In this document: piece after piece, positions 8,271-18,000 of the stretch
How the letters are laid out: each line of letters begins with the position of its first letter
Numbering within the stretch: position 1 is the first letter of the stretch
DNA from: Amycolatopsis rifamycinica
Lineage (GTDB): Bacteria; Actinomycetota; Actinomycetes; Mycobacteriales; Pseudonocardiaceae
Length of the DNA stretch: 40,827 nt
Direction of reading: 5' to 3'
NCBI RefSeq assembly: GCF_000695625.1
Contig: NZ_JMQI01000044.1
Coordinates: 1-40,827, forward strand
Notes under the pieces: generated by a model
The model's database searches: none
Seen by the model: only the letters and a program-made list of their open reading frames with translations
What the model was told of the DNA's origin: nothing
Position numbers and translations under genes: made by a program

Positions 8271-8286
8271 CGGAGAAAACGCGTGA

Positions 8287-8324
8287 GCCCATGCCTGCAT
8301 CCGATGCCGGATGCAGGCATGGGC
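8287..8324. terminator. Strong bidirectional terminator hairpin
   Basis: Perfect 16-bp arms (8287-8302 and 8309-8324) enclose a six-base loop. It sits between the convergent ends of the SH3-like gene and the MFS exporter, where it would terminate both transcripts. It marks the physical edge of the PKS cluster. There is no U-tract, as is common in actinomycetes. Confidence 0.75.
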
Positions 8325-8355
8325 CAGGAACGGGCCTTCGTGGATCCCGTCGGCT

Positions 8356-9867
8356 TCAGCGGTGCCCGGATTCCGATCCCACGCCACTCGGGGTCGTCCT
8401 CGTGGCGTGGCCGCGCGACGGGTTCACCGCGGTCTTCGGCAGCGCACGCACGAACGCGAAGACCAGCACCGCGCTCGCCGCGAGGAGGGCCGCGCTGACC
8501 GCGAACGCCTGGTGGTACCCGTGCATCGTGGCCGCCGTCGGGTTCGGGGTGGTGGCCAGGTACGTCGCGACCGATGTGGTGTAGATCGTGTTGAGCAGGG
8601 CGACGCCGAGGGAGCCGCCGATCTGCTGCGAGGTGTTCACCAGCGCGCTCGCCACACCCGCGTCCGCGAAGTCGATGCCGCTCAGCGCGACGTTGTTCAT
8701 CGGCGTGTACACCAGGCCCATCCCCACGCTCATCACGACCAGCACCGGCAGGATCAGCCCGAAGTACGACGAGTCCGGCTCCAGCAGGGTCAGGGCCAGC
8801 ACGGCCACCGCCGACAGCGCCGCGCCCGTCGTCATCAGGGCGCGCGCACCGAAGCGGGGCAGCAGTTTCGCCGTCTGGGTCGCGGTCAGCACCACGCAGA
8901 CCGGGAACGGCAGGAAGATGATGCCCGCCTGCAGCGCCGTGTACCCCAGCGTCTGCTGGACGTAGTACATCATGAACAGGAACATGCCCATGCTGCCGAT
9001 GCCGAGCAGGACCGACGTCAGGTAGGCGACCCCGCGGTCGCGGTCGAGCACCACCCGCAGCGGCAGCAGCGGGGTGCGCACGCGCGTCTCGACGACGACG
9101 AAGGCGACCAGCAGCACCAAGGCGGCCCCGATCGACCCGAGCGTCCAGCCCGACGCCCAGCCCCGGCCCGCCGCGGTGGTGAACCCGTAGACCAGTGCGA
9201 TCAGGCCGGCGGTGCCGAGCAGGGCACCGGTGACGTCGTAGTGCGCGCGGCCCTCGATCCGGCTCTCCCGCAGGTTCGGCACCGCGACGGCGAACGCCAC
9301 CAGGACGACCGGGACGTTGAAGAACAGGCACCAGCGCCAGCTGGCGTACTCGGTGAGCAGGCCCCCGACGAGCGCGCCGGCCGCGGCACCGGCGCCGCTG
9401 ACCGCGCCGAAGACGCCGAACGCCTTGGCGCGCTCGCCCGCTTCGGTGAAGGTGACCGTGATCAGCGACAGCGCGGCGGGGGCGAGCAGCGCGCCGAACA
9501 CGCCCTGCAGCCCGCGGCCGGCGAACAACATCCACGCCGTGGTGGCCGCTCCGCTCAGCGCGGAGGCGATGGCGAAACCCGCCAGGCCGATCAGGAACAC
9601 CCGTTTGCGGCCCGCGTAGTCGGCGATGCGGCCGCCGAGCAGCAGCAGCCCGCCGAAAGTCAGCGTGTACGCGGTGATGCCCCACTGGCGGTCCGCGTCG
9701 GAGATGTGCAGTGCCTGCTGCGCGGACGGCAGCGCGATGTTGATCACCGTGGCGTCCAGCACCACCAGCAGCTGGGCGGTCACCACCACGGCCAGCAGCA
9801 CCCAGCGCCGGGGGTCCGGCGCGGGCGGGGACGGCTCCGTGCCGGCGACGGGGCGCTCCTCGGACAT
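8356..9867 (-). CDS. DHA2-family (14-TM) MFS drug/metabolite exporter
   Basis: Proton-coupled efflux pump of the EmrB/QacA (DHA2) group; 503 residues and about 14 hydrophobic helices fit that family. ATG 9865-9867 follows AAAGGAA. The first helix carries the family motif VVLDATVINIALPS, the loop after helix 2 has the MFS motif A form GGRIADYAGRKRVF, and helix 5 has the GALVGG motif C region. As the last gene of the PKS block it most likely exports the polyketide and gives self-resistance; its substrate is inferred from context. It lies behind a perfect hairpin, so it may be read through at reduced level or from its own promoter. Convergent with the SH3-like gene. Confidence 0.92.
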   Translation of the reverse strand: MSEERPVAGTEPSPPAPDPRRWVLLAVVVTAQLLVVLDATVINIALPSAQQALHISDADRQWGITAYTLTFGGLLLLGGRIADYAGRKRVFLIGLAGFAIASALSGAATTAWMLFAGRGLQGVFGALLAPAALSLITVTFTEAGERAKAFGVFGAVSGAGAAAGALVGGLLTEYASWRWCLFFNVPVVLVAFAVAVPNLRESRIEGRAHYDVTGALLGTAGLIALVYGFTTAAGRGWASGWTLGSIGAALVLLVAFVVVETRVRTPLLPLRVVLDRDRGVAYLTSVLLGIGSMGMFLFMMYYVQQTLGYTALQAGIIFLPFPVCVVLTATQTAKLLPRFGARALMTTGAALSAVAVLALTLLEPDSSYFGLILPVLVVMSVGMGLVYTPMNNVALSGIDFADAGVASALVNTSQQIGGSLGVALLNTIYTTSVATYLATTPNPTAATMHGYHQAFAVSAALLAASAVLVFAFVRALPKTAVNPSRGHATRTTPSGVGSESGHR

Positions 9868-9893
9868 GTGCGTTCCTTTCCGTGTCGGGCGCG

Positions 9894-9929
9894 GCCCGGC
9901 CGGAGGCCGGGATCGGCCTCCGGCCGGGC
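9894..9929 (-). terminator. Perfect 15-bp hairpin between methyltransferase and exporter genes
   Basis: Arms 9894-9908 and 9915-9929 are exact reverse complements around a six-base loop. It begins 11 bp after the methyltransferase stop and ends 27 bp before the exporter ATG. It can act as the terminator of the biosynthetic operon or as an attenuator lowering exporter expression. Confidence 0.65.
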
Positions 9930-9940
9930 GCGCCACGGTG

Positions 9941-10792
9941 CTAGGCCGGCTTGCGCAGGACGACGAGGAGCACGCCCACCGAGGGCGCGCCCTCGCTCAT
10001 CGCCCGCAGTTCCTCGGGGCTCGGGGCGATCGCCAGTACCTGCTCGATCTCCGGCGGAACCTCGTTGTTCGCGGCGTACTCGCGAAGCGGGCCGTAGAAC
10101 CGCTCCTCGGTGTACCGGGTGTGCAGGGTGATGTCCGTGACCTCGACGACCTCCAGGCCGGCCGCGGCGGCGAACTCGGCGTAGTCCCCTTCGGTGACCA
10201 GCGGCGCGGTGTGCCACGACTCGCCGACCTCGGCCAGCGCTTCCTTCTTCTTCGCGTTGGCCTCGGGGTCCCGGTCGCTGAAGTCGGTGAGCGCGACCGT
10301 GGCCCCCGGCCGCACCACCCGGGCGATCTCCTTGAGGGCCCGGATGCGGTCCGGCACGCAGACGATCGACTCGAGCGCGAAGGCGTGGTCGAACGAGCCG
10401 TCCTCGAAGGGCAGGTCCATGGCGTCGGCGCGCTGGAACCGCACCCGGTCGGCGACGCCCTCCCGCTCGGCGCGGTCGTTCGAGACCTCCACGTCGCGGG
10501 CGCTGATCGAGATGCCGGTCAGGTCGGCGCCGGTCCGGGTCGCCGTCCGCACACCCGGACGGCCCTGGCCGCACCCGACGTCGAGCACGCGGTCGCCCGG
10601 CTTGGCCCCCAGCTTGTCGGCCAGGATGTCGGTGAGCCGGTCCGCCGCCTGCTCGAACGTGCTGTCGTCGTCCGGCCCGGTCCAGTAGCCGTAGTGCGTG
10701 CTGCCGCCGAGGAACCGGGTCATCAGGTCGTTGGTCGCGTCGTAGAACGTGCCGACTTCTTCGGGCTTGGGCAGCGAAACGTCAGTGGTCAT
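9941..10792 (-). CDS. SAM-dependent small-molecule O-methyltransferase, RebM-like
   Basis: A 283-residue class I methyltransferase starting at ATG 10790-10792 behind AGGAGA. The N-terminal PEEVGTFYDATNDL and THYGYWTG segments and SAM motif I VLDVGCGQGRPG (residues 69-80) resemble RebM-type natural-product sugar/hydroxyl O-methyltransferases. GISIS, the motif II region RADAMDLPFEDGSFD and the post-motif LKEIARVVRPG follow. The C-terminal 'YTEERFYGPL' cap is probably the substrate lid. It most likely O-methylates a hydroxyl of the polyketide, perhaps one installed by a P450; a carboxyl target is also possible. The gap to the upstream P450 is 95 bp on the same strand, so co-transcription is likely. 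Confidence 0.88.
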   Translation of the reverse strand: MTTDVSLPKPEEVGTFYDATNDLMTRFLGGSTHYGYWTGPDDDSTFEQAADRLTDILADKLGAKPGDRVLDVGCGQGRPGVRTATRTGADLTGISISARDVEVSNDRAEREGVADRVRFQRADAMDLPFEDGSFDHAFALESIVCVPDRIRALKEIARVVRPGATVALTDFSDRDPEANAKKKEALAEVGESWHTAPLVTEGDYAEFAAAAGLEVVEVTDITLHTRYTEERFYGPLREYAANNEVPPEIEQVLAIAPSPEELRAMSEGAPSVGVLLVVLRKPA

Positions 10793-10887
10793 GGGTTCTC
10801 CTAGACAGGGATTGCGCGATTTCGGGAAACGGCCGCGGGTTCTCTTCTCCGGGTTTCTTGGGCTTCGGCACTCCTCCCTCGGGTCGT

Positions 10888-12096
10888 TCAGGCGGAGACG
10901 GCGAGCGGCACGGTGTGGGCGTTGAACATCTGCGCGGTGCGGATGAACCGGGGCGGGTCGTCGGGCACGGTGGCGAGTTCGGGGAAGCGGTCGAGGAGGA
11001 CGTCGAGCGCGACGCGCCCTTCCAACCGGCCCAGCCCGGCCCCGATGCAGAAGTGGATGCCCCGCGAGAACGTCAGGTGGGGGTTGGGGTTGCGTTCCGG
11101 CCGGAACTCGGACGGCGCCTCGAACACGCGGGGGTCGCGGTTGGCCGGGGCCAGCCACACCATCACCAGCTGGTCGGGCGGGATCGTGACGCCGCCCAGC
11201 TCCGTCTCGGCCACGGTCACCCGGGAGGTCACCGAGAACGGCGGCAGGTAGCGCAGCGACTCCTCGATCACGCCGGGCAGCCGGGAGCGGTCCTGCCGGG
11301 TGCGCCGGAACTCCTCGGGGTGCGCGTCGAGGCAGAGGACCGTGTTGCTCAGCATCATCGTCGTGTTGAGGTGCCCGGCGAGCAGCAGCGTGTCGACGAG
11401 GCCCGCCACTTCCTTGTCGCTCAGGCGCTCCCCTTCGACCTCGGCCTGCACGAGCCTGCTCAGCAGGTCCTCCCGCGGCTGCCGCCGCCGGTCGTCGATG
11501 AACTGCTGCAGGTACTCGGCGAACTCCCGGTGCCGCTTGATGACCGTCTTGGTGAGCTCTTCCTGGCCCTCGAAGCGGCCCACCAGCTGCACGTCGTCCG
11601 AAGCGGCCGGCATCAGCGACTCGGCCTGCTTGCGGAACAGGTCGCGGTCTTCGGCGGGGATGCCGAGCAGCTCGCAGATCACGATGACCGGCAGCGGGTA
11701 GGCCAGCGCGCTGACCAGTTCCAGCCGGCCCGAGGTCCCCGCCTCGTCGAGCAGTTCGTGGGTCAGCGCCGCGATCTTCGGCTCGAGGTCGGCGACGACC
11801 TTGGCCGTGAACGCGTGGCTGACCAGCTTCCGCAGCCGGGTGTGCGCCGGCGGGTCCATGTACAGCAGCTCGTCGTAGGCCTCTTCGGGGTTGTCGACCC
11901 CGATCTCGGGCGCCATCAGCCGCTGCAGGTTCGAGGAGAACACCTGCGGCTTGCTGAGCAGGCGCACGATCTCCGGGTGGCCGTAGACGTGCCACATCCG
12001 GGTTTCCGGGTCGTAGTCGACGGCCTTGGCGGGCTCGATGCCGCGCAGCCAGAACTGGCGCTCGTCGACGCCCCACTCGTCGAACTTGGGGATCAT
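10888..12096 (-). CDS. Cytochrome P450 (copy 1), polyketide tailoring
   Basis: A 402-residue soluble bacterial class I P450 that would hydroxylate or further oxidise the polyketide. ATG 12094-12096 comes one base after the PKS stop, with AAGGAA inside the PKS 3' end, so translation is coupled. The ExxR motif is ESLR in VIEESLRYLPP. The heme loop is FSRGIHFCIGAG with the Cys ligand, and the C-terminal NAHTVPLAVSA strand is typical. The I-helix reads LLLAGHLNTTMML, so the usual acidic residue of AGx(D/E)TT is Leu and the next is Asn. It closely parallels the other P450 over its whole length, so the two arose by duplication. A redox partner is not in the window. Confidence 0.94.
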   Translation of the reverse strand: MIPKFDEWGVDERQFWLRGIEPAKAVDYDPETRMWHVYGHPEIVRLLSKPQVFSSNLQRLMAPEIGVDNPEEAYDELLYMDPPAHTRLRKLVSHAFTAKVVADLEPKIAALTHELLDEAGTSGRLELVSALAYPLPVIVICELLGIPAEDRDLFRKQAESLMPAASDDVQLVGRFEGQEELTKTVIKRHREFAEYLQQFIDDRRRQPREDLLSRLVQAEVEGERLSDKEVAGLVDTLLLAGHLNTTMMLSNTVLCLDAHPEEFRRTRQDRSRLPGVIEESLRYLPPFSVTSRVTVAETELGGVTIPPDQLVMVWLAPANRDPRVFEAPSEFRPERNPNPHLTFSRGIHFCIGAGLGRLEGRVALDVLLDRFPELATVPDDPPRFIRTAQMFNAHTVPLAVSA

Positions 12097-12097
12097 G

Positions 12098-15000
12098 TCA
12101 GGCTTCCTTTCCGTAAAGCGCGTCGCACAGCCGCAGCACCCTGTCCAGCGCCTGGGGCGCGGTCATCACGTCGGTGTGGCTCGTGGTGTCGACATCGGTC
12201 ACGAAGAAGTCGTCGATCTGCTCGGCCCATTGGCGCCAGTACTCGACGCCGTCCAGCCCGGGCAGGTCCGGGTTGGGGAAGAGCACCATGTAGTCCTCGT
12301 AGCCGCCGAAGAACCGGCCGCTGCCGTTGCGGACGTAGTAGCAGCGCACGGCGTCCCGGCGCGGCAGCGGCTCGACGACGTGGTCGTCGGTGTGCTGCCG
12401 TTCGAGGAAGCGCGCCAGCTGCGCGACCTGGGTGCGCAACTGGGTTTCGGTCTTGGTGATCCCGGCCGCCAGCGCGGCCTTGATCAGCGAGTCGAGGAAC
12501 TCCGCGTAGGGCAGTCCGGGGTCCACTTCGTCCCGGTGCAGGATGGGGGTGCCGTCCTTGGCGTCCAGGCGGTTGTTGCCCAGCACGAGGTTGACCGCGC
12601 GGAACGCGCTGACCTTGGCCACCGCGTCCGGCTCGGTCCGGCCGCCCCGGATGATGGCGTTGACGCGGTTGGTCGCCGCCGCGTCGAGGGTGTCGAGCAT
12701 GACCAGCGTGTCCACTTCGGCGCCCTGCAGCTGCAGCTGCCGGACGACCTCGTAGGCCAGCAGGCCACCCACGGAGAACCCGCCGATGTCGTAGGGCCCC
12801 TCCGGCTGCACCGTGCGGATGAGCGACGCGTAGTGCTTCGCCATCGCCACCTGCCCGGCGAGGATTTCCCCGGCTTCCGTCCAGCCCTTCGGCCGGATCC
12901 CGTAGAAGGGCCGCCGGCAGCGCTGCGCGAGCGGCTGGTAGGACTCCACTCCCCCGTTCCCGTGGTGGATCCAGAACACCGGGCGGCCCGTGCCGCCCCG
13001 GTTCATCCGGACCAGTTCGGGGAAGTCCGCCTCCGCCACCGGCGATGCGGCGGACACCGGCGCCGGGGCCACCGGTGCGGGCTCCTCCTCGGCGGCGGCC
13101 GGTGCGCCGAGCCGGGCGACGAGGTCGCGCAGCGTTTCGCACTCGGCGACGACGTCCAGCGACACCGTCTCGTCGAGGTGTTTCTTCACCTGGGACAGGA
13201 ACTGCGCCATGAAGATCGAGTCGAAGCCGTAGCGCCGCAGGGGCACGTCCGGGTCCAGCTGGGCGGCATCGATCTCCAGCACGCCGGCCAGCAGTTCCGC
13301 CACCCGGTCGGCGAGCCCGGTGGACGCCGCCGGGACGGGCGCGGCCGGCTGCGGGGCGACCGGCCGCGGAAGCCGGACCACGCCGTCGCTTTCGGCGACG
13401 AGCACCTGCTGGCCGAGGTCCCCGGCGCCGTCGGCGGCGGGGAACGCGCCGCGGAACCCCGCTTCGGCCAGCAGCCGCTGCCACGTGCCCGGGGTCAGCA
13501 ACGGCGTGCCGGGCACGCGCGGCGCGGGGTCGTCGTGACGCCACCAGCCGTCCAGGAGGCCGAAGGTGAAGTGGCTGAACAGGCTTCCGCGGCTCAGCTC
13601 GTTGAGCAGCAGGATCCCGTTGGCCCGCAGGGCGGCCTTGGTGTGCCGCAGGGTGGCGCGGATGTCGCGGGTGGCGTGCAGCACGTTGGTGGCGATGGCG
13701 ACGTCGAAGCCGCCGACCGGGATGTCCTGCCCGGCGGGCGAGTGCTCGACGTCGAACAGGCGGGTGTCGAGGTACGGCGTCGCCTCGCCGAACGCGCGCC
13801 GGGCGTGCACCAGGAACGCCTGCGAAACGTCGGTGTAGCAGTAGGTTTCGACGTGGTCGCGCCACGGCCGCAGGTGGCGGAACACGGTTTCGCTGGTGCC
13901 GCCGGTGCCCGCGCCGATCTCCAGGATCCGCAGCCGCGTCCCGGGGTCCTCGGCGACGCGGCGCCGCACGTAGCCGACGAGCGTTTCGGCCAGCACGCCG
14001 TTGAAGTAGTCGGCGATCGGGTTGGCCTTGTAGACGCCTTCGACGAGTTCGACCGACGAATCGGGGAACAGGACGTCGGTGGCCGGGCGGCGGCCGGTGA
14101 GGACCTCCCCCAGTGCCCGCAGCGCGGTGTCGGCGAGCTCGGCCTGCGCCCGGGTGGACTCCTCGGCCAGCCAGCGATCGCGGTCGCGGTCCCAGGCGGT
14201 CCAGGCGTCTTCGGTCCCGGCGGGCTCCTCCGTGGCGGCGTACCGGCCTTCGCCGTCGCGGCGCAGGTGACCGGCGTCGGCCAGCACGTCGAGGGTGTGC
14301 CGCAGCCAGCGCTCGTACTGCGCGGTGATCCCGCCGCGGGCCCGCCACTCCGCCGCGGTGGCCGCGTCGCCGGGCTCGAACAGGCCGAGCGAGCGCAGCA
14401 CGGCCCAGCCGGCCCGCAGCAGGGCGGCATCCAGTGCTTCGCCGTGCCCGCCGACCTGCTCGCGGAGCCGGGCGATCTCCGCTACGCGGTCGGGCCGGCC
14501 GTCGCACAGGGCGGTGACCAACGCCGGTGCCCCGGCGTCGAGCTGCTCGATCGCTTCGTCGGCACGGAGTTCGCCGATCGCGTGCGTGCTCGTCACCTTG
14601 ACGAGGGCCAGCCGCGGGTGACGGGACCCCATCAGCGTCTCGTAGGTGGCCATTCCTTCGGCCGGCTCGATCGAGCCCACCCCGGCCCGGGCCATCCGCG
14701 CCCGGTGGGTGTCGTCGGCGACCACACCGACCCCGCCCCAATAACCCCAGTTGACGACCTTGACGGGGCAGCCGAGCCGGGTGCCGAGGTGCTCGGCCCA
14801 GGCGTCGGCGAACGTGCAGCCCGCCGCGTAGTTGGCCTGTCCCGGCGAGGCGAGGAACGACTGCAGCGACGAGAAGAACACGACGAAGTCCAGCGGCTCG
14901 CCGGCGAAGGCGTCGGCGATGTTCACCGCCACGTCCGCCTTGGCCGCGTAGGTGTCCGCGAACCCGGCCTCGTCCATCCGGGCCAGGCTCCGGTCCCCGA

Positions 15001-18000
15001 GCACGACGGCGGAGTGCAGCACACCGCGGACCGGGCCGTGGCGGCGCACGATCTCGTCGCGAGCCCGCCGCAGCGCCGCCGGGTCCGTCGCGTCGGCCTG
15101 GATGTAGTCCGGCTGCGGGCCGTGGACGGCGAGCCGGCGGCGGCGGGCTTCGATCCCGGCGTCCAGCGGCCGCCGTCCGATCCACACCACCCGCACCTTG
15201 TGCCGGCGCATCATGTGCTCGGTCCACACGGTGCCGATGCCGCCGGCCCCGCCGATGGCCACGACGACGTCGTCGGGCTGCGGGTTCGCGGGCACCGGCT
15301 CGACCGGGACGGGTCCGGTCACCTCCAGCAGGCGCTGCCGGTACCACTCCCCGGTCCGGTAGGCCGCGAGTGCGCCCTTCGGCTCGGGCGGCAGCGCCAG
15401 GACGTCGTCCCACGGCACGGGGGCGCCGCCGGGGACGTCCACCACCCGCACGGGCCACTGCGGGTACTCCTTGGCCAGCGCGCCGAACAGCCCGTGCAGC
15501 CCGGCGGAAGCCGGGTCGGCCGCGGTGTCGCCGGGCAGCAGGCGGGCCTGTTTGGTGACCACCGTCCAGCCGAGCTCGCGCGCCTCGGCGCCGGTCGCCA
15601 GGACCGCCTTGACCAGCCGGAAGGCGGCCGGCGCCGCCATCGGGGCGAGCACGACGACGTGCTCCGCCCCGGCGGGGAACGGGTCGTCGGCGCCGAGCAC
15701 CGTGGTGTCGGGGCGGCGGCGCCGGAATTCGGCGTGGTCTTCGGGGGTGCCACCGGCCAGGACCACCCGCGCGCGCTCGGCGGGCCACTGCGGGACCGGG
15801 TCCGCGGGCACCGCGTCCCACACCGGCGTCAGGAGACAGGTCCGGGCGGCTTCGTCCGCGTCCGCCGGCGGCAGGGCCCGGGTGCGGAAGCCGGCCAGGC
15901 GCACGCAGACGAGCCCGTCGGCGTCGCACACGTCGACGTCCAGCCGGCGCACCTCGCCGCCGTCGTCGCCGGCGGCGCGGACGACGACCCAGCCGTCGGC
16001 GGGGGTGGCGGCCCGCACCTCGACCTCCCGCACCGCGAACGGCAGCGCGAGCCGGCCCGCCGTGCCGTCGTTCTCGCCCAGCCACACGCCCAGGACGGCC
16101 TGGAGCGCGCCGTCGAGCAGGCTGGGGTTGAGCACGAGCGGCGACCCGGCCTCGCGCGGCAGGCTCAGCCGGGCCACCGCGATGCCCGCGTCGTAGTGCA
16201 GCGAGCGAACGGCGCGCAGCGCCGGGCCGTAGTCCATGCCGAGGTCTTCGTACCGGCGGTAGAACCCGGCCGCGTCCAGGGTGTGGGCGCAGTCGTCCCG
16301 CAGCTTTTCGACGGCCACGGTCTCCCCGGCCGCCGCGGCGGTGGCCTCCCCGGTTCCCTGGGCGTAGACCGTCTCGCCGCCGTCGACGCGGACCTCGAAC
16401 GCGCGGCGCCCGGCGGCGTCGGCCGGCTCGAGGTGGACCTCGACGCGCCGCGGCCCGGTGACCTCGATCGGCCGCAGCCAGCGGACGTCGTGGAGCCGGA
16501 CGCCGGTCCCGGTGCCGGCCAGCGCTTCGCGGGCCAGTTCCAGGTACGCCACGGCGGGCAGGGTCGGGACGCCGCGCAGGCGGTGGTCGCGCAGGTAGTA
16601 CTCGCTGCCGTCGAGCACCCGCTGCCCCGCGGCCCCGGCGGCGGGCGCGGCAGCGGGTGCGGCGGCGGCCCGGGTGCCGCGGTCGGCGGCGGGAGCGGCG
16701 GCGGCCCGGGTGCCGCGGTCGGCGATCCAGAAGCGGCGCAGGTTGAACGGGTAGGCCGGCAGCGGCATCCGGCGCGGCGGAGTGCCGCCGTGCAGCCGCC
16801 GCCAGTCGAAGTCGAACCCGGCGGCCCACAGTTCGAGCAGCCGCGGCAGCTTGCCCTTGGCGACCCAGGTGTCCATCGCGGCGGCGATGTCCTCGTCGCC
16901 GGCGAGCACGCGCCACACCGCGTCCGGCCCGGGACGGCCACGGTGGACGCCGGGCGGGGTGTCGCCGTCGGCGAACGCCCGGAGCGTGCGGCGCAGCTCG
17001 TCGATCGTCTCGACGGCGAAGGCCAGCCGTTCCGGCATCGCGACCCGGCCGACCTGCAGGGTGTAGGCCAGGCTCGGCAGGTCGCCGTCGCCGAGGCCGC
17101 GGTCGTCGATCCACGCGAGCAGCTGCCGTGCGCGGGCGACCAGGGTGGCGGGTTCGCGGGCCGACAGGACGATGGCGAACGGGCCCGCTTCCCGGCGTAC
17201 TTCGGCGGGCGGGCGGTACTCCTCGAGCACGACGTGGGCGTTCGCCCCGCCGAAGCCGAACGAGCTGACCCCGGCCCGGCGGGGCAGCTCGGCGCCGTCG
17301 GGACCGACCGGCGCGGCCCACGGCCGCTGCTCGCGCACCAGGAAGAACGGGCTGCCGTCCAGCTCGACGTACGGGTTCACGGTTTCGCAGTGCAGGCTTT
17401 CGACCAGCGTGCGGTGTTTCAGCTGCAGCAGCACCTTCAGCACGCCGGCCACCCCGGCCGCCAGTTCCAGGTGCCCGATGTTGGTCTTGACCGAGCCGAT
17501 CCCGCAGTGGGCGGCCGTGACGTCGGCCCCGAAGTCGGCGTACAGCTCGCGGAACGCCTCCTTGAGGCCCTCGACCTCCACCGGGTCGCCGAGTTTCGTG
17601 CCGGTGCCGTGCGCCTCGACGTAGCCGACCGTGCGGGGATCGACGCCGGCGCGGCGGTAGGCGGCGCGGACCACCGCGGCCTGTGCCTTCGGGTTCGGCG
17701 CGGTCAGCGAGTTCGCCCGGCCGCCGTGGTTGACCGCGGTCGCGCGGATCACGCCGTGGATGTGGTCGCCGTCGCGCTCGGCCGCCGACAGCTTCTTCAG
17801 CACCAGCATCCCGACGCCCTCGCCCCGCGCGTAGCCGTCCGCGTCGGCCGAGAAGGTCTTGCTCCGGCCGTCCTCGCTGAGCATCCCGGCCCGGCCGAAG
17901 CTGATGTGGCCGTCGGGCACCGGGACCGTGTTGACCCCGCCCGCCACGGCGAGCGAGCATTCCCCGCGCTCCAGCGCCGAAACCGCCCGGTGCAGCGCGA

